Assembly: GCF_021462415.1 (NCBI RefSeq)
Contig: NZ_JAKEDS010000001.1
Location: 1,646,273-1,710,272, forward strand
Direction of reading: 5' to 3'
Length of the DNA stretch: 64,000 bases
Source: Rhodohalobacter sp. 614A
GTDB lineage: Bacteria; Bacteroidota; Rhodothermia; Balneolales; Balneolaceae
Shown here: in pieces, positions 1-9,451 of the stretch
Layout of the letters: each line of letters begins with the position of its first letter
How positions within the stretch are numbered: the first letter of the stretch is position 1
Program-made: the position numbers and the translations under genes
Notes under the pieces: model-generated
The model's input: only the letters and a program-made list of their open reading frames with translations
What the model was told of the DNA's origin: nothing
Databases searched by the model: none

Positions 1-721
1 ATCGGAGGAGGTAGGCCAGCAACAACAGTTGTGGGACTTTTTTAACGGTCAGAATATCAAGTTCCCCATCCTGCAAGTCTGCATCCGGTGCAACCAGAAA
101 ACTCCCGCCTTCCCATTTTCCGTTGCATGCAGTTATCATTAAAAAATTATTTTTTTCTTCATCGTTATGCGATTTTATCTGCATTTCTGATCCATGAAAT
201 TTCAGAATGGCTTTTAAAGCGCCATAGTAATAGGTGATTCTTCCTTTTAACCACGACGTTTGATGCGCATAGAAATTTGCCCATCCGTCAATTCCAATCC
301 CGATAGTATTGACACACCAACCCTGTATATCGCCCTCGTATCGAATCAGGTCAATTTTTGTGGTATGATTTTGATGAAGAACTTTAAGGCATTCCGTAAG
401 TGATTTTTTTAACCCAATTGATTTCACAAAATCATTGCCGGAACCGATGGGGAGTACACCCAGAGTTCCACTCGTTTTCGCCAATCCATTGACGATTTGA
501 CTGATTGTGCCATCTCCGCCACAGGCTACAATGACATCAAACTCTTTTGATTTTTTTCTTGCAAGACCGGAAAGGGAATCGCGCTTATCAGCGATAACAA
601 TTTCATGGTTTTTCCAAAGCTTGGAAGCCTCCTGTCTCAGCCACTCGGCATTTTTTGCAGACCGATGACGATCGGCCGCCGGATTGATGATAAAGCAGAT
701 CCGTGTATTCTGATTTTGCAT
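1..721 (-). CDS. Diacylglycerol/lipid kinase family protein (3' end cut by window edge)
   Basis: This is the N-terminal ~240 residues of a DAGK/YegS/BmrU-family kinase, which phosphorylates diacylglycerol or related lipids with ATP at the inner face of the membrane. The protein begins MQNQNTRICFIINPAA, a typical first beta strand with the nucleotide-binding INPxA turn, and carries the family hallmark ACGGDGT about residues 68-75, followed by LGVLPIGSGNDF, the usual second signature. The ATG is at 721 and the frame stays open to base 1, so the C-terminus lies outside the window. It is the last visible gene of a minus-strand run (Kef-type antiporter, DsbA-like protein, then this gene after a 75-base gap). 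Substrate cannot be told from sequence. Confidence 0.88.
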   Translation of the reverse strand, partial: MQNQNTRICFIINPAADRHRSAKNAEWLRQEASKLWKNHEIVIADKRDSLSGLARKKSKEFDVIVACGGDGTISQIVNGLAKTSGTLGVLPIGSGNDFVKSIGLKKSLTECLKVLHQNHTTKIDLIRYEGDIQGWCVNTIGIGIDGWANFYAHQTSWLKGRITYYYGALKAILKFHGSEMQIKSHNDEEKNNFLMITACNGKWEGGSFLVAPDADLQDGELDILTVKKVPQLLLLAYLLR

Positions 722-796
722 ACCGGATACTACATCAAAAGAAAGGTATTTAAAAGCTGTTTAACCCACAGAAAGGGTTGTCAGCGCCCGGGTTCG

Positions 797-1444
797 TCAG
801 TTCTGAAGTTTCTGGATATTGTTGAGCAGATGATGCAGGTGAGATTCCAAAGTGTCAAAGGGCCGATATCCGCGGGAGAGAATTCCGATTTCATCACCAA
901 TTTGAAGAAGCAGAGTGGGAAAAGCTGTGGCGCCGTGCTTTGCACACCATTCAAAATTCTGTTCGGTTATCTCTTTCATGTTTTCACTCTGGTAGAGCGT
1001 TTTAGCATCTTTGAGATTAACTGGAAACTCTGAAAGTATTTCTTCAAATGTGTCCCATTCATTCAGGTTTTTCCCATGTATAAAAATGGCTTCCTGAAGC
1101 CGCCCGGCAAATTCTAGAGCTATATCAGGATTAAGTTCATTCACTACATTTTGAATACGGCAGGAAGGCTCGGAGTTCATGAGATACGAACCCTCTTCAA
1201 GCAGAAGCTTGAAATTTTTTCCATACGTAATGCCGGTTGTTTTTTCTGCCTGAGGGAGTAGAGACAGCAGGTTGGGATATCCTTCCTCAACAGTTTTAAC
1301 ATTTTCTTTTGTAGCAAGGCCGCCCGGTATAATTTTCAGGTTTAACTGATCAGAAAATCGATCGGTTAGTTGTTTTATAACCGGATGAAAACCAAAACAC
1401 CACCCGCAAAGCGGATCAAAAGCATATATCAATGTGGGTTTCAT
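797..1444 (-). CDS. DsbA-family thiol oxidoreductase (FrnE-like)
   Basis: A 215-residue thioredoxin-fold protein of the DsbA/FrnE group. A CGWC redox motif is at residues 13-16 right after the first strand, and a cis-proline TAFPT motif lies about residue 170, with the helical insertion expected between them. There is no signal peptide, so it should act in the cytoplasm on disulfides or glutathione-like adducts, as known for FrnE-type members. Its ATG overlaps the stop of the upstream Kef-type antiporter by 4 bases, so the two are probably translated together. The exact substrate is unknown; a 2-hydroxychromene-2-carboxylate isomerase role is less likely because the CxxC is intact. Confidence 0.85.
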   Translation of the reverse strand: MKPTLIYAFDPLCGWCFGFHPVIKQLTDRFSDQLNLKIIPGGLATKENVKTVEEGYPNLLSLLPQAEKTTGITYGKNFKLLLEEGSYLMNSEPSCRIQNVVNELNPDIALEFAGRLQEAIFIHGKNLNEWDTFEEILSEFPVNLKDAKTLYQSENMKEITEQNFEWCAKHGATAFPTLLLQIGDEIGILSRGYRPFDTLESHLHHLLNNIQKLQN

Positions 1445-2994
1445 GGAGTACTGTCTGCTTCTTTGTTATCAATTGCCGCACTTAATTCAGCCAGCCGCTC
1501 ACCTGCCTCTTTGATAGGAATAGAGACGGCGCTGGCACCGGCTTCTTGCATAATTTGTGCTTCCTCTTCGCGCATGGTTAACACATAAATCAATCCATCG
1601 AAACCGGTTGCACGAAGGGTTTTTGTCGCATTTTCTTTCACTGTTTCATTGCCCATTGCAATCATTACGGATTTGATGTTTTCCAGATCGAGACTTATCC
1701 ATAAATCTCTGTCCTGAATATCACCATATACAACACGTCTGCCTGCTGCAAGGTTTCGCTCGATGCGTGCGGGGTCAATATCCATCCCTACAACTGCTTT
1801 TCCATCGGCTTTTAATTTATCATAAGCGGCGCGGCCGGCGTTGCCCATTCCTACAATCAGGAATTCGGCAGAACCAAGGGAAACCGTTTCGTGTTCGGGG
1901 TGTCTGCCGGCTCGTTCGAATTTTATCAAGTAGTCATGCCACTTGGTCCAGAGTCTCTCTTCCTTGATGCTGATGGGAGAGTTCATGGCATAAGAAATGG
2001 CTGTTGTAAGCCCAAGAACGACTAAAATCTCCGGAGGAAGAAATCCATTCTGAATAGCAACAGCACCGGCAATTAAAGTGAATTCACTGTATGATGTGAG
2101 AGATATGCTTGCCAGGAAACTGGTTCGGCCCCTGAGTCTTAACTTTGTAAAAAGAAGGTAAAAGACAATGGATTTAACCGGGAGTAATAAAAGAAGTACG
2201 GCAAGCATATAGAAACCCCGGGAATCCGGGAAGCCTGTGAGGCCCACTTCCAGGAAAAAGCCTACAAGAAATGCTTCTTTCACTCCCCACATTTTTTTAC
2301 CGATTTTATCGGCTCGTTCATCAGACGCCAGCAGCATTCCTGCGGCAAGGGCTCCAAGTTCGCCTGAGAGATGGAACAGGTCAAAAAGAGCAGCTCCGCC
2401 AAGTGCGAGACCAAGCCCCAGCAACATCCAGATTTCATCATCCCGGATGTCTTCGAGAAACCGCAAAAGAACCGGCCGAAGAATCGGGAGAGCAAAGAGA
2501 GAAAGCGCCCACAAAGAGGGAACGCCGCCGCCGGTGTAAGCAATTAACGCGATTGCAACCAGATCCTGGACGACAAGGATACCAATGGCCGTTCGGCCGT
2601 AAAATGCACCTAATTCATTTCGCCGTTCAAGATTTTTTGCCGTTAAAACTGTACTCGAAAATCCGAGAGTAATGGCAATAATGATGGCAGACTGAAGCTC
2701 AAATCCAAATGCCAGTGCAACCGGTGTAAATAACAGCGTTGAAAAGACAAGGTGAGAGAGGCTAACGCCAAGAATATCAAACCGAAGAATATTCTTCAGG
2801 CGAATGTGTAAACCAACGGTGAACAACAGGAAGAGTACTCCAAGATGAGAGATTTCGTGGAGCATAGGTCCCGGTTCGTAGCCGGCGATGGAGAGAACCA
2901 ACCCCGCGATGAGGTAACCCACCAGTGGAGGAAGTTGAATACGCGAAACTCCAAATCCAAATAAAAATGCAAGGCCGATCCAAATAATATCCAT
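1441..2994 (-). CDS. Kef/CPA2-type monovalent cation:proton antiporter with TrkA-N domain
   Basis: A 517-residue inner-membrane protein. Residues 1 to about 370 form some 12 hydrophobic segments of the Na+/H+ exchanger fold. From about residue 376 there is a Rossmann domain of TrkA-N type (LIVGMGNAG) that in KefB/KefC-like proteins binds NAD(H) or glutathione adducts and gates K+ efflux. Known Kef systems protect against electrophiles by acidifying the cytoplasm. Here the gene is coupled by a 4-base overlap to a DsbA-like oxidoreductase rather than to a KefF/KefG quinone reductase. Ion specificity is not visible from sequence. Confidence 0.88.
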   Translation of the reverse strand: MDIIWIGLAFLFGFGVSRIQLPPLVGYLIAGLVLSIAGYEPGPMLHEISHLGVLFLLFTVGLHIRLKNILRFDILGVSLSHLVFSTLLFTPVALAFGFELQSAIIIAITLGFSSTVLTAKNLERRNELGAFYGRTAIGILVVQDLVAIALIAYTGGGVPSLWALSLFALPILRPVLLRFLEDIRDDEIWMLLGLGLALGGAALFDLFHLSGELGALAAGMLLASDERADKIGKKMWGVKEAFLVGFFLEVGLTGFPDSRGFYMLAVLLLLLPVKSIVFYLLFTKLRLRGRTSFLASISLTSYSEFTLIAGAVAIQNGFLPPEILVVLGLTTAISYAMNSPISIKEERLWTKWHDYLIKFERAGRHPEHETVSLGSAEFLIVGMGNAGRAAYDKLKADGKAVVGMDIDPARIERNLAAGRRVVYGDIQDRDLWISLDLENIKSVMIAMGNETVKENATKTLRATGFDGLIYVLTMREEEAQIMQEAGASAVSIPIKEAGERLAELSAAIDNKEADSTP

Positions 2995-3077
2995 CTAAAA
3001 CAAAGGGTATCCGGGTTTGAATTAATAATGATGTAGAATGTACCAATTGTTTAGGAGTGAATCACTTTGTTAAGAAG

Positions 3078-3109
3078 CCCGGAGCCACAAGAAAATGGAT
3101 GGCTCCGGG
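3078..3109 (-). terminator. Hairpin downstream of the 3117-3644 gene
   Basis: A perfect 10-base-pair G+C-rich stem (CCCGGAGCCA / TGGCTCCGGG) with a 12-base loop starts 8 bases after the stop codon of the minus-strand gene. The U-tract on the minus strand is poor (CTTCTTAA), so it may be a weak terminator or a 3'-end stabiliser. Confidence 0.5.
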
Positions 3110-3116
3110 AGATATT

Positions 3117-3644
3117 TTAAATCAGCGGGAGTTTATACCTGGATTCAGAACGTTTGTGTAACAAAGAACTGATTTTTCTCGACCATTTATTGGCGATTGA
3201 GATTTCTGATGTAAGCGACTTGCCGTTTTCACCATCATAAATTTCAAGAAATTCCGATGCTTTTCCTGATGTTTTATAATGGAGTTGAAGACGAATATTA
3301 TTTGTGAAGCTCACATTTCCTTTCGCACCGCGAATGTTTTTAGAGCCATTCACAACTTTACAATTGTCAATTTCGGAAAGGTCAACAAATATTTTCTCTT
3401 CATTGTCTTTATTGGCTTTGACGTATAGAAGTTTTTTGCTTTTTTCATCGATGCCAAAGGCATAAAAATCTCCCCAGATTTCGTGATTAGTCAGGGAGAT
3501 ATTTTTCTCGTTCGCAAACTGGTTCAGTATTTCAGTTAATTTTTTCACTTTGGCTTTTTCTGAAATATGATACCAGGTGATGGGTACAAAAAATGTTGCC
3601 AAAGCAAAAAAACTGATAATTACAGAGGGTAAATCTACTTTCAT
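3117..3644 (-). CDS. Hypothetical single-pass membrane protein
   Basis: I do not recognise this protein. From the ATG at 3644 it is 175 residues: a short charged start, one hydrophobic segment about residues 6-25 (SVIISFFALATFFVPITWYH), then a soluble, lysine-rich domain of mixed alpha/beta character that is probably cytoplasmic. A longer reading from an ATG at 3692 would add 16 residues with two cysteines; I prefer 3644 because the membrane segment then begins right after the start, as in typical signal anchors. It lies between the Kef-type antiporter and a small secreted protein. Confidence 0.6.
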   Translation of the reverse strand: MKVDLPSVIISFFALATFFVPITWYHISEKAKVKKLTEILNQFANEKNISLTNHEIWGDFYAFGIDEKSKKLLYVKANKDNEEKIFVDLSEIDNCKVVNGSKNIRGAKGNVSFTNNIRLQLHYKTSGKASEFLEIYDGENGKSLTSEISIANKWSRKISSLLHKRSESRYKLPLI

Positions 3645-3789
3645 TGTCGTATAAAATTTTTTGAGTGAACACACTCCACATGCTCTGTCCATTTGACAAG
3701 AAATATGAATCAGAGTGGATATGTGTATAGGAAATTTTGGTGAGGCTCAGACGTGACAGGAGCCCCGGGTATTAAAAAAGAAGGAGAGT

Positions 3790-4164
3790 TTAAAAGTAGA
3801 AATAGAATGGATATAACAATTCCCTTACTGAAGAACTGCCGACAACACTTCGCGAAAGTACAAGATAGATAGAACTGTATCTTTCAAGCGCCGATTCCCG
3901 GGCTAAATCTGATTTTGTTTGATCTTGCAGATCTTCCTCAGAATCTGAAGAAGATTGGGCGAACAGCAGATTTGAAGCACTGGTCTCAAGGTTGATAACA
4001 GCCCACAAAGTTGGAACCGATATTTCCCTGTAAGCCGGAGCTTCATTCTCCTGAGAATGAGAATATACCGTCTCAACTTCAGTGAAAGTCTCTATCCGGT
4101 TAACAGAGCTAAATACAATGCCAACCGCCAGAAGAAAAGATATTATTTTGGGTAAAAACCTCAT
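3790..4164 (-). CDS. Small exported protein of unknown function
   Basis: A 124-residue protein with a clear N-terminal signal or anchor segment (residues 1-20, charged MRFLPK then a hydrophobic stretch). There is no cysteine lipobox. The rest is rich in Ser, Glu and Asp in the middle (SSSDSEEDLQDQ), followed by a hydrophobic tail ending in YPFYFYF. No family is recognised. An aromatic C-terminus ending in F resembles outer-membrane-associated proteins, but the protein is too short for a barrel, so function is open. Confidence 0.5.
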   Translation of the reverse strand: MRFLPKIISFLLAVGIVFSSVNRIETFTEVETVYSHSQENEAPAYREISVPTLWAVINLETSASNLLFAQSSSDSEEDLQDQTKSDLARESALERYSSIYLVLSRSVVGSSSVRELLYPFYFYF

Positions 4165-4191
4165 GACTAAGTATACAAATTTTACTAGCTA

Positions 4192-4231
4192 TTTACGTTG
4201 GTTGAGAATAGAAGTTGTCAACCAGCGTAAA
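4192..4231. repeat. 14-bp inverted repeat, hairpin-forming
   Basis: TTTACGTTGGTTGA (4192-4205) and TCAACCAGCGTAAA (4218-4231) pair with a single G-U-type mismatch around a 12-base loop. A T6 run follows on the plus strand, but no plus-strand gene ends here. On the minus strand it sits between the MhqD-like hydrolase stop and the next gene, so it may end or attenuate that transcript. Confidence 0.55.
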
Positions 4232-4280
4232 ATTTTTTCTGAATCATTTCTCTAACTCTGATTATAGCTCACGAATAACG

Positions 4281-4943
4281 TCAGGAAAACTTAGAAATTA
4301 TTTTTTGGATGTGATCAATCTCATCCCGATTTACGGTATGGCCCATTCCCGGATAGATTTTTTTTGTTACTTCCGCTCCAAGACTTTTCAGGACTTCCAC
4401 CGATTCATTAACCCGTTCAACAGGTATGTGCGGATCAACATCTGAACAGCCAACGAAATAGGGCATTCCGGCAAGATTGCCTTCATAGTTTTCGGGCTGA
4501 ACCGTTTCACCAATCAGTCCGCCACTCAGTGCTACAAGTCCGCCATATTTGGAAGGGTGTCTGGCCACAAACTCAGTAGCGAGACAAGCGCCTTGTGAAA
4601 ATCCCAAAAGAATAATTTTTTCTTTTGGAATGCCTTCTGTTTCAAGATCTGAAATCATGTCAAAAATTACTTGAAGTCCAGAGGATAAGCCGGGTTCATT
4701 TCGTTCGGTTGGCTGCAAAAAAGAATAGGGATACCAAGTATGGTGGTTGGCCTGCGGCGCCCGATAATGAATATTTCCGGTATCAAATTCATTTGCGAGT
4801 GTAATAATACTTTCCGCAGAAGTACCCCGCCCGTGAATGAGTATCATCGCCAAATCCGCATCGCCAGGGGAGACGCCTGCTGTTACGGTATTAGAATTTT
4901 GATGCGGACCGTTGAAAGGTTTTTTGGAGTTTGCTCTGAACAT
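4281..4943 (-). CDS. Alpha/beta hydrolase, phospholipase/carboxylesterase family (MhqD-like)
   Basis: A 220-residue cytoplasmic hydrolase with the complete triad of the family: nucleophile elbow GFSQG, an aspartate in CSDVDPHIP and a histidine in GMGHTV, plus the oxyanion segment IHGRGTS. It lies 18 bases after the MhqO-like dioxygenase gene on the same strand. In Bacillus subtilis, MhqD hydrolases and MhqO dioxygenases are induced together by quinones and catechols, so the pairing here suggests a shared role in aromatic electrophile clearance. The substrate itself is not visible, and general carboxylesterase activity is an alternative. Confidence 0.85.
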   Translation of the reverse strand: MFRANSKKPFNGPHQNSNTVTAGVSPGDADLAMILIHGRGTSAESIITLANEFDTGNIHYRAPQANHHTWYPYSFLQPTERNEPGLSSGLQVIFDMISDLETEGIPKEKIILLGFSQGACLATEFVARHPSKYGGLVALSGGLIGETVQPENYEGNLAGMPYFVGCSDVDPHIPVERVNESVEVLKSLGAEVTKKIYPGMGHTVNRDEIDHIQKIISKFS

Positions 4944-4961
4944 GAATCCATATTTTAAGAT

Positions 4962-5906
4962 TTAAACTTCAAGTGGTGGAAGCCGGTTTTCAATATCCTG
5001 GCGGTGGTCTTCATACCACGGTGGTAATTTCAGTTCCGTTCCCAGAGTTTCAAGATCTTCATCTTTGGTAAATCCCGGGATGTCCGTAGCGATTTCAAAC
5101 AGGACGCCGCCCGGTTCCCGGAAATAGACTGAGCGGAAATACTGCCGGTTTTGTACGGGGGTGGGATTAAATCCAAGGTCTATCAATTTGTCCCTCCAAG
5201 CGAGCTGGCTTTCATCATCAGGAACCCGGAAAGCAATATGATGAACAGATCCGCGCCCAAACCGTCCCCGCAAATTCGGTTCTTTTTTGAGGTCGATGAC
5301 AGCGCCTAAATGATTCTCCGGCTCTGAAACATAACGAGTAATATCCGACTCTTTATTAGTCTCCTTCCATCCGAATTCCCGGAGAAGTTCTGCTGTTCGG
5401 CCAGTATCTGCCAGTGAAAGTGTCGTTCCGAAAAATCCCCGAATGGCCAATTCAGCCGGAATCCCATCCGTTTCTTTGGGTTTGATTTCATCGATTCCGG
5501 TTGATTCAACCACTTCAATGATCATCCCTTCACTATCTTTGACGCGGATTTGTTTATCGCCAAACCGGTTTTCATGAGGCAAAATTTCAACATCATTCTT
5601 TGCAAAATGTTCTCGCCAGAAATCAAGCGAATTTTTCGGCGTGGCGTATGAAACAACAGTCGCTTCACCGGTGTTCGGTATTCCCTGCGGAACTCCCTGC
5701 CACGGAAAAAAAGTAATTGAACTGCCGGGCGTGGCTTCATAATTACCGTAGTAGAGATGATAGGTGTAGGGATCATCAAAGTTGATAGTCTTCTTTGTGA
5801 AACGAAGTCCCAGCACGCGGGTATAGAAATCATAATTCAGGTGAGGCGGGCCAGACACCGCTGTTATATGATGTAATCCGTTTATTCTTTCAGGCATTTC
5901 ATCCAT
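4962..5906 (-). CDS. Ring-cleaving dioxygenase, VOC superfamily (MhqO-like)
   Basis: A 314-residue protein with two vicinal-oxygen-chelate modules. The first begins NGLHHITAVSG and ends MIIEVVES; the second has SVHHIAFRV and VLFEIATD, which supply His and Glu metal ligands. Length and motifs match the MhqO/MhqA group, implicated in resistance to methylhydroquinone and related quinones. It is the first gene of a two-gene unit with the MhqD-like hydrolase. The upstream gap to the PEPCK gene contains that gene's terminator, so this pair probably has its own promoter. Confidence 0.87.
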   Translation of the reverse strand: MDEMPERINGLHHITAVSGPPHLNYDFYTRVLGLRFTKKTINFDDPYTYHLYYGNYEATPGSSITFFPWQGVPQGIPNTGEATVVSYATPKNSLDFWREHFAKNDVEILPHENRFGDKQIRVKDSEGMIIEVVESTGIDEIKPKETDGIPAELAIRGFFGTTLSLADTGRTAELLREFGWKETNKESDITRYVSEPENHLGAVIDLKKEPNLRGRFGRGSVHHIAFRVPDDESQLAWRDKLIDLGFNPTPVQNRQYFRSVYFREPGGVLFEIATDIPGFTKDEDLETLGTELKLPPWYEDHRQDIENRLPPLEV

Positions 5907-5989
5907 GATCAGTTACCATTTCTTTTTTTGATATGAAATAAAAACCGGAAAGAAAAGAAAATAGTTCAATGTTAAACTAAATAGCCTAT

Positions 5990-6024
5990 AAAAAACCCCC
6001 GCCCCAAATAAATGGGACGAGGGG
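5990..6024 (-). terminator. Rho-independent terminator of pckG
   Basis: On the minus strand, a G+C-rich imperfect stem (arms CCCCTCGTCCC and GGGGCGGGGG, A-rich loop) lies 26 bases after the pckG stop and is followed by a run of six T. This is a standard intrinsic terminator. Confidence 0.8.
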
Positions 6025-6049
6025 ACAAAGCTACGTGATCAGATAAAAT

Positions 6050-7924
6050 TTATATTTCCGGATGATGTGGCCGTTCAGGGGCCAGTTTCCATTGTTCCGG
6101 AGATCGCCAGAGAGCTGAAAGCAACAGTTCGCGCATGAACAAGAACTCTTTCGGTAGTTTGTCATACAACTTGCTAAACAATTCCTCATGGCTTAAAACT
6201 TCTTTTTTCCAGGCTTCGCGATCAACGGTCATCAGTTTTTGGAATTCTTCTTCACTAAAGTCTTCCATTCCTGCCCAGTCGATATCTTCATGGCGAGGCA
6301 TCCATCCAAGCGGACTTTCAACAGCGAAAGATCTTCCGTGAACACGTTCAACAATCCACTTCAGCACGCGCATGTTTTGTCCGAATCCCGGCCATATGAA
6401 CTTGCCGTTTTCGTCTTTTCGGAACCAGTTTACGGCAAAAATTCGCGGAGCATTCGGTAGTGTTCGGCCCATCTGTAACCAGTGATTGAAATAATCGGCC
6501 ATGTGATATCCGGCGAACGGAAGCATGGCAAATGGATCGCGGCGAACAGCGCCGATATTTCCAAAGGCGGCGGCTGTCATTTCAGAACCCATCGTGGCAG
6601 CAGCGTACACACCAAAATTCCAGTTAAAGGTTTGATAAACCAGGGGAACGGTTGTACTTCGGCGGCCGCCAAAGATGAATGCACTGATGGGCACACCGGC
6701 AGGATCTTCCCAATTATCATCAATAGAAGGACAGTTGGCTGCAGGAGCTGTAAATCGTGCGTTTGGATGAGCAACGGTTTTGCCGGATTTTGGATCGTGT
6801 AATTCTCGTTGCCAGTTGATGGTTCCTTCCGGGCATTCGTGACCGATTCCTTCCCACCATACATCACCGTCGGGCGTCAGGCCTACGTTGGTGAAAATGG
6901 TGTCTTTAGAACTGCTTTCCATCGCGTTTGGGTTGGTATCATAATTGGTGCCGGGAGCCACGCCAAAGTATCCGGCTTCAGGGTTGATGGCGTTCAGTTG
7001 ACCTTCTTCATCTTTTTTGATCCATGCAATGTCATCGCCGATAGTGGTTACTTTCCATCCGTCAATACCTTTGGGAGGAATCATCATTGCAAAGTTGGTT
7101 TTCCCACAGGCACTGGGAAAGGCAGCAGCCACGTATGTTTTCTCTTTTTCGGGAGATTCTACACCGAGAATCAGCATGTGTTCAGCCAGCCATCCTTCAT
7201 CACGGGCCATGGTTGATGCGATTCGCAGGGCAAAGCATTTTTTACCAAGAAGTGCGTTTCCGCCATAGCCTGATCCATAAGACATAATCAGTTTTTCTTC
7301 AGGGAAATGGCAGATATATTTGGTATCGCGATTGCAAGGCCATGGTACGTCTTCCTGACTGGGTCTCAGCGGTGCGCCAACAGAGTGCAGGCATCTCACA
7401 AAATCATCATCGCCAAGAACATCAAGAACGGCTTGTCCCATCCGTGTCATAATTCTCATGTTGGTCACAACATAAGGTGAATCGGTTATTTCAATACCTA
7501 TTTCGGCAATGGGTGATCCAAGCGGCCCCATGCTGAAAGGAATTACATACATGGTTCGTCCTTTCATGGAACCGTCAAAAAGTTCATTCAGAACTTTTTT
7601 CATTGTTTTAGGATCTTCCCAATTATTGGTTGGGCCGGCATCGCTCTTTCGTAAGCTGTTGATGAATGTTCTGTCTTCAACCCGTGCTACGTCAGATGGA
7701 TCCGAAAAAGCCACATAACTGTTCGGGCGTTTTTCAGGATTTAAGCGGATGAATGTTCCTGCATCCACCATTTCCTGGCAAAGGTTGTCGTACTCTTCTT
7801 GCGAGCCGTCACACCAAACCACTTCATTTGGTTTGGTCAAATCAGCAATTTCTTGTACCCATTTAAGAAGTTGTTTGTTTTTGGTAGGCGCCTCAGCGTT
7901 GATTGAGGGGGCTAATGTTGTCAT
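6050..7924 (-). CDS. pckG: Phosphoenolpyruvate carboxykinase (GTP)
   Basis: A 624-residue cytosolic enzyme that interconverts oxaloacetate + GTP and phosphoenolpyruvate + GDP + CO2, linking the TCA cycle to gluconeogenesis. The GTP-type kinase loop FPSACGKTN with its characteristic reactive cysteine is near residue 273, and the nucleotide-binding region [19 protein letters not shown] is near the C-terminus. Full length matches the family. It is monocistronic, with its own terminator downstream and a ~250-base divergent spacer upstream. The downstream Mn-binding and lid regions look intact. Very high certainty. Confidence 0.97.
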   Translation of the reverse strand: MTTLAPSINAEAPTKNKQLLKWVQEIADLTKPNEVVWCDGSQEEYDNLCQEMVDAGTFIRLNPEKRPNSYVAFSDPSDVARVEDRTFINSLRKSDAGPTNNWEDPKTMKKVLNELFDGSMKGRTMYVIPFSMGPLGSPIAEIGIEITDSPYVVTNMRIMTRMGQAVLDVLGDDDFVRCLHSVGAPLRPSQEDVPWPCNRDTKYICHFPEEKLIMSYGSGYGGNALLGKKCFALRIASTMARDEGWLAEHMLILGVESPEKEKTYVAAAFPSACGKTNFAMMIPPKGIDGWKVTTIGDDIAWIKKDEEGQLNAINPEAGYFGVAPGTNYDTNPNAMESSSKDTIFTNVGLTPDGDVWWEGIGHECPEGTINWQRELHDPKSGKTVAHPNARFTAPAANCPSIDDNWEDPAGVPISAFIFGGRRSTTVPLVYQTFNWNFGVYAAATMGSEMTAAAFGNIGAVRRDPFAMLPFAGYHMADYFNHWLQMGRTLPNAPRIFAVNWFRKDENGKFIWPGFGQNMRVLKWIVERVHGRSFAVESPLGWMPRHEDIDWAGMEDFSEEEFQKLMTVDREAWKKEVLSHEELFSKLYDKLPKEFLFMRELLLSALWRSPEQWKLAPERPHHPEI

Positions 7925-8112
7925 GTTTTTCTCTTTTAATTGTTATAGGTAACTCTCTTTATTTCTCTACCTGTAAAATAAAAGAATAAAGACAATTTTA
8001 CCTTAAAATCGATCTCAAAAACATCTTTTTTTCGGAAATCGCTTCCACGGAGGAATGGACTAAAAAAGGCCTTCAGGGTCTTAAATGGTGCATTTTTGTA
8101 GAAATAATTTTG

Positions 8113-8120
8113 TACCTTTG
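8113..8120 (+). promoter_or_regulatory. Candidate Bacteroidota-type -7 element TACCTTTG
   Basis: TACCTTTG matches the TAnnTTTG consensus of the Bacteroidota housekeeping sigma and lies 56 bases before the M48 protease ATG. A TTTG upstream is only 14 bases away instead of about 19, so the -33 element is doubtful. Confidence 0.4.
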
Positions 8121-8175
8121 TCCCCCTTTACGGCTTTGAATTGTCAGAATTGAAATTCCATAAATAGTACTCTCC

Positions 8176-9423
8176 ATGAATATATTTACCATTATCATAC
8201 TTGCAGCAATTCTGGTTGATTTTGTACTTGAAATTGTATCCAATCGTCTCAACCTCAAAGCTCTGTCAACCGAACTTCCCGATGAATTTGAAGGAGTGTA
8301 TGATGAGGAGACATACGCAAAATCGCAGGAGTACACCCGGGTAAATACGCGTTTTGGATTTCTGACCGGTACATTCGATTTGATATTGTTACTCGTCTTC
8401 TGGTTTGCAGGAGGATTCAACTGGCTTGATCAATGGGCGAGGAGCTTTGACCTTGGTGTGATTGGTACCGGTTTGATATTTATTGGAGCTTTAATCATTG
8501 GCAAAACCATTATTGATCTTCCATTTAACATTTATTCTACCTTTGTAATTGAAGAGCGATTCGGTTTCAACAAAACAACTCCCAAAACATTTGCGATTGA
8601 CCGTTTGAAAGGATTGTTGCTTGGTGCTGTGATTGGATTGCCGCTCCTTGCGGGAATCATTGCATTTTTTGAATATGGAGGAAGCTGGGCGTGGGTCTAT
8701 GCCTGGTTAGCGGTAACAGCTTTTTCCCTGATTATGCAGTATGTAGCGCCTACCTGGATTATGCCGCTATTTAACAAATTCGAGCCTTTAGGAGATGAAG
8801 AGTTGCGTAAGGCCATCGAAAATTATGCTGAGAAAGTAGATTTCCCACTTCAGGAAATTTATGTGATGGACGGCTCCAAACGATCCTCAAAATCCAATGC
8901 TTTTTTTACAGGTTTTGGGAAAAATAAACGAATTGCCCTGTTCGATACGCTGATTGAAAATCATACAAAAGAGGAACTTGTCGCTGTGTTGGCTCACGAA
9001 ATCGGCCATTATAAAAAGAAACATATTGTAAAAAATATGGCGATCAGCATTCTGCATACCGGAGTTATGTTTGCGTTGTTATCCATTTTTCTGAAAGTTC
9101 CAGCGCTTTTTAATGCATTCTATATGGAAGAAATGAGTGTGTATGCCGGGCTGCTCTTTTTCGGGATGCTTTATTCGCCCATCGAAACTATTTTAGGGAT
9201 CGGGATGCAGAAATTGAGTCGAACTCATGAATTTGAGGCAGATCATTATGCGGTAACGACTATTCAGCAACCGGAAGAGATGGTAAATGTGCTCAAAAAA
9301 CTTTCAAAAGATAACCTGAGCAACTTGACGCCTCATCCGTTTTATGTGTTTCTGAATTACTCGCATCCACCAGTGTTGAAAAGGATAGAGGCGATTCGGG
9401 GACAGAGAAAGCAAACGAAGTGA
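8176..9423 (+). CDS. M48 family zinc metalloprotease, CAAX prenyl protease 1-like (Ste24-type)
   Basis: A 415-residue multi-pass membrane protease. The N-terminal half holds several hydrophobic segments typical of the Ste24 N-domain. The zinc site HEIGH is at residues 274-278, and a downstream EFEADHYA supplies the glutamate ligand. Bacterial members are thought to serve in membrane protein quality control, since bacteria do not prenylate CAAX proteins. The longer N-terminal domain separates it from short HtpX proteins. It is transcribed alone and converges on the enoyl-CoA hydratase-family gene, 28 bases away. Confidence 0.92.
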   Translation: MNIFTIIILAAILVDFVLEIVSNRLNLKALSTELPDEFEGVYDEETYAKSQEYTRVNTRFGFLTGTFDLILLLVFWFAGGFNWLDQWARSFDLGVIGTGLIFIGALIIGKTIIDLPFNIYSTFVIEERFGFNKTTPKTFAIDRLKGLLLGAVIGLPLLAGIIAFFEYGGSWAWVYAWLAVTAFSLIMQYVAPTWIMPLFNKFEPLGDEELRKAIENYAEKVDFPLQEIYVMDGSKRSSKSNAFFTGFGKNKRIALFDTLIENHTKEELVAVLAHEIGHYKKKHIVKNMAISILHTGVMFALLSIFLKVPALFNAFYMEEMSVYAGLLFFGMLYSPIETILGIGMQKLSRTHEFEADHYAVTTIQQPEEMVNVLKKLSKDNLSNLTPHPFYVFLNYSHPPVLKRIEAIRGQRKQTK

Positions 9424-9451
9424 CGATAAGAATGTCAGGATTTTAGTTCTT

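Noticed and set aside
2237-2672. Plus-strand open frames inside the antiporter gene
   Set aside because: They are shadows of the minus-strand coding sequence, rich in Arg, Pro and Ser with no family signature.
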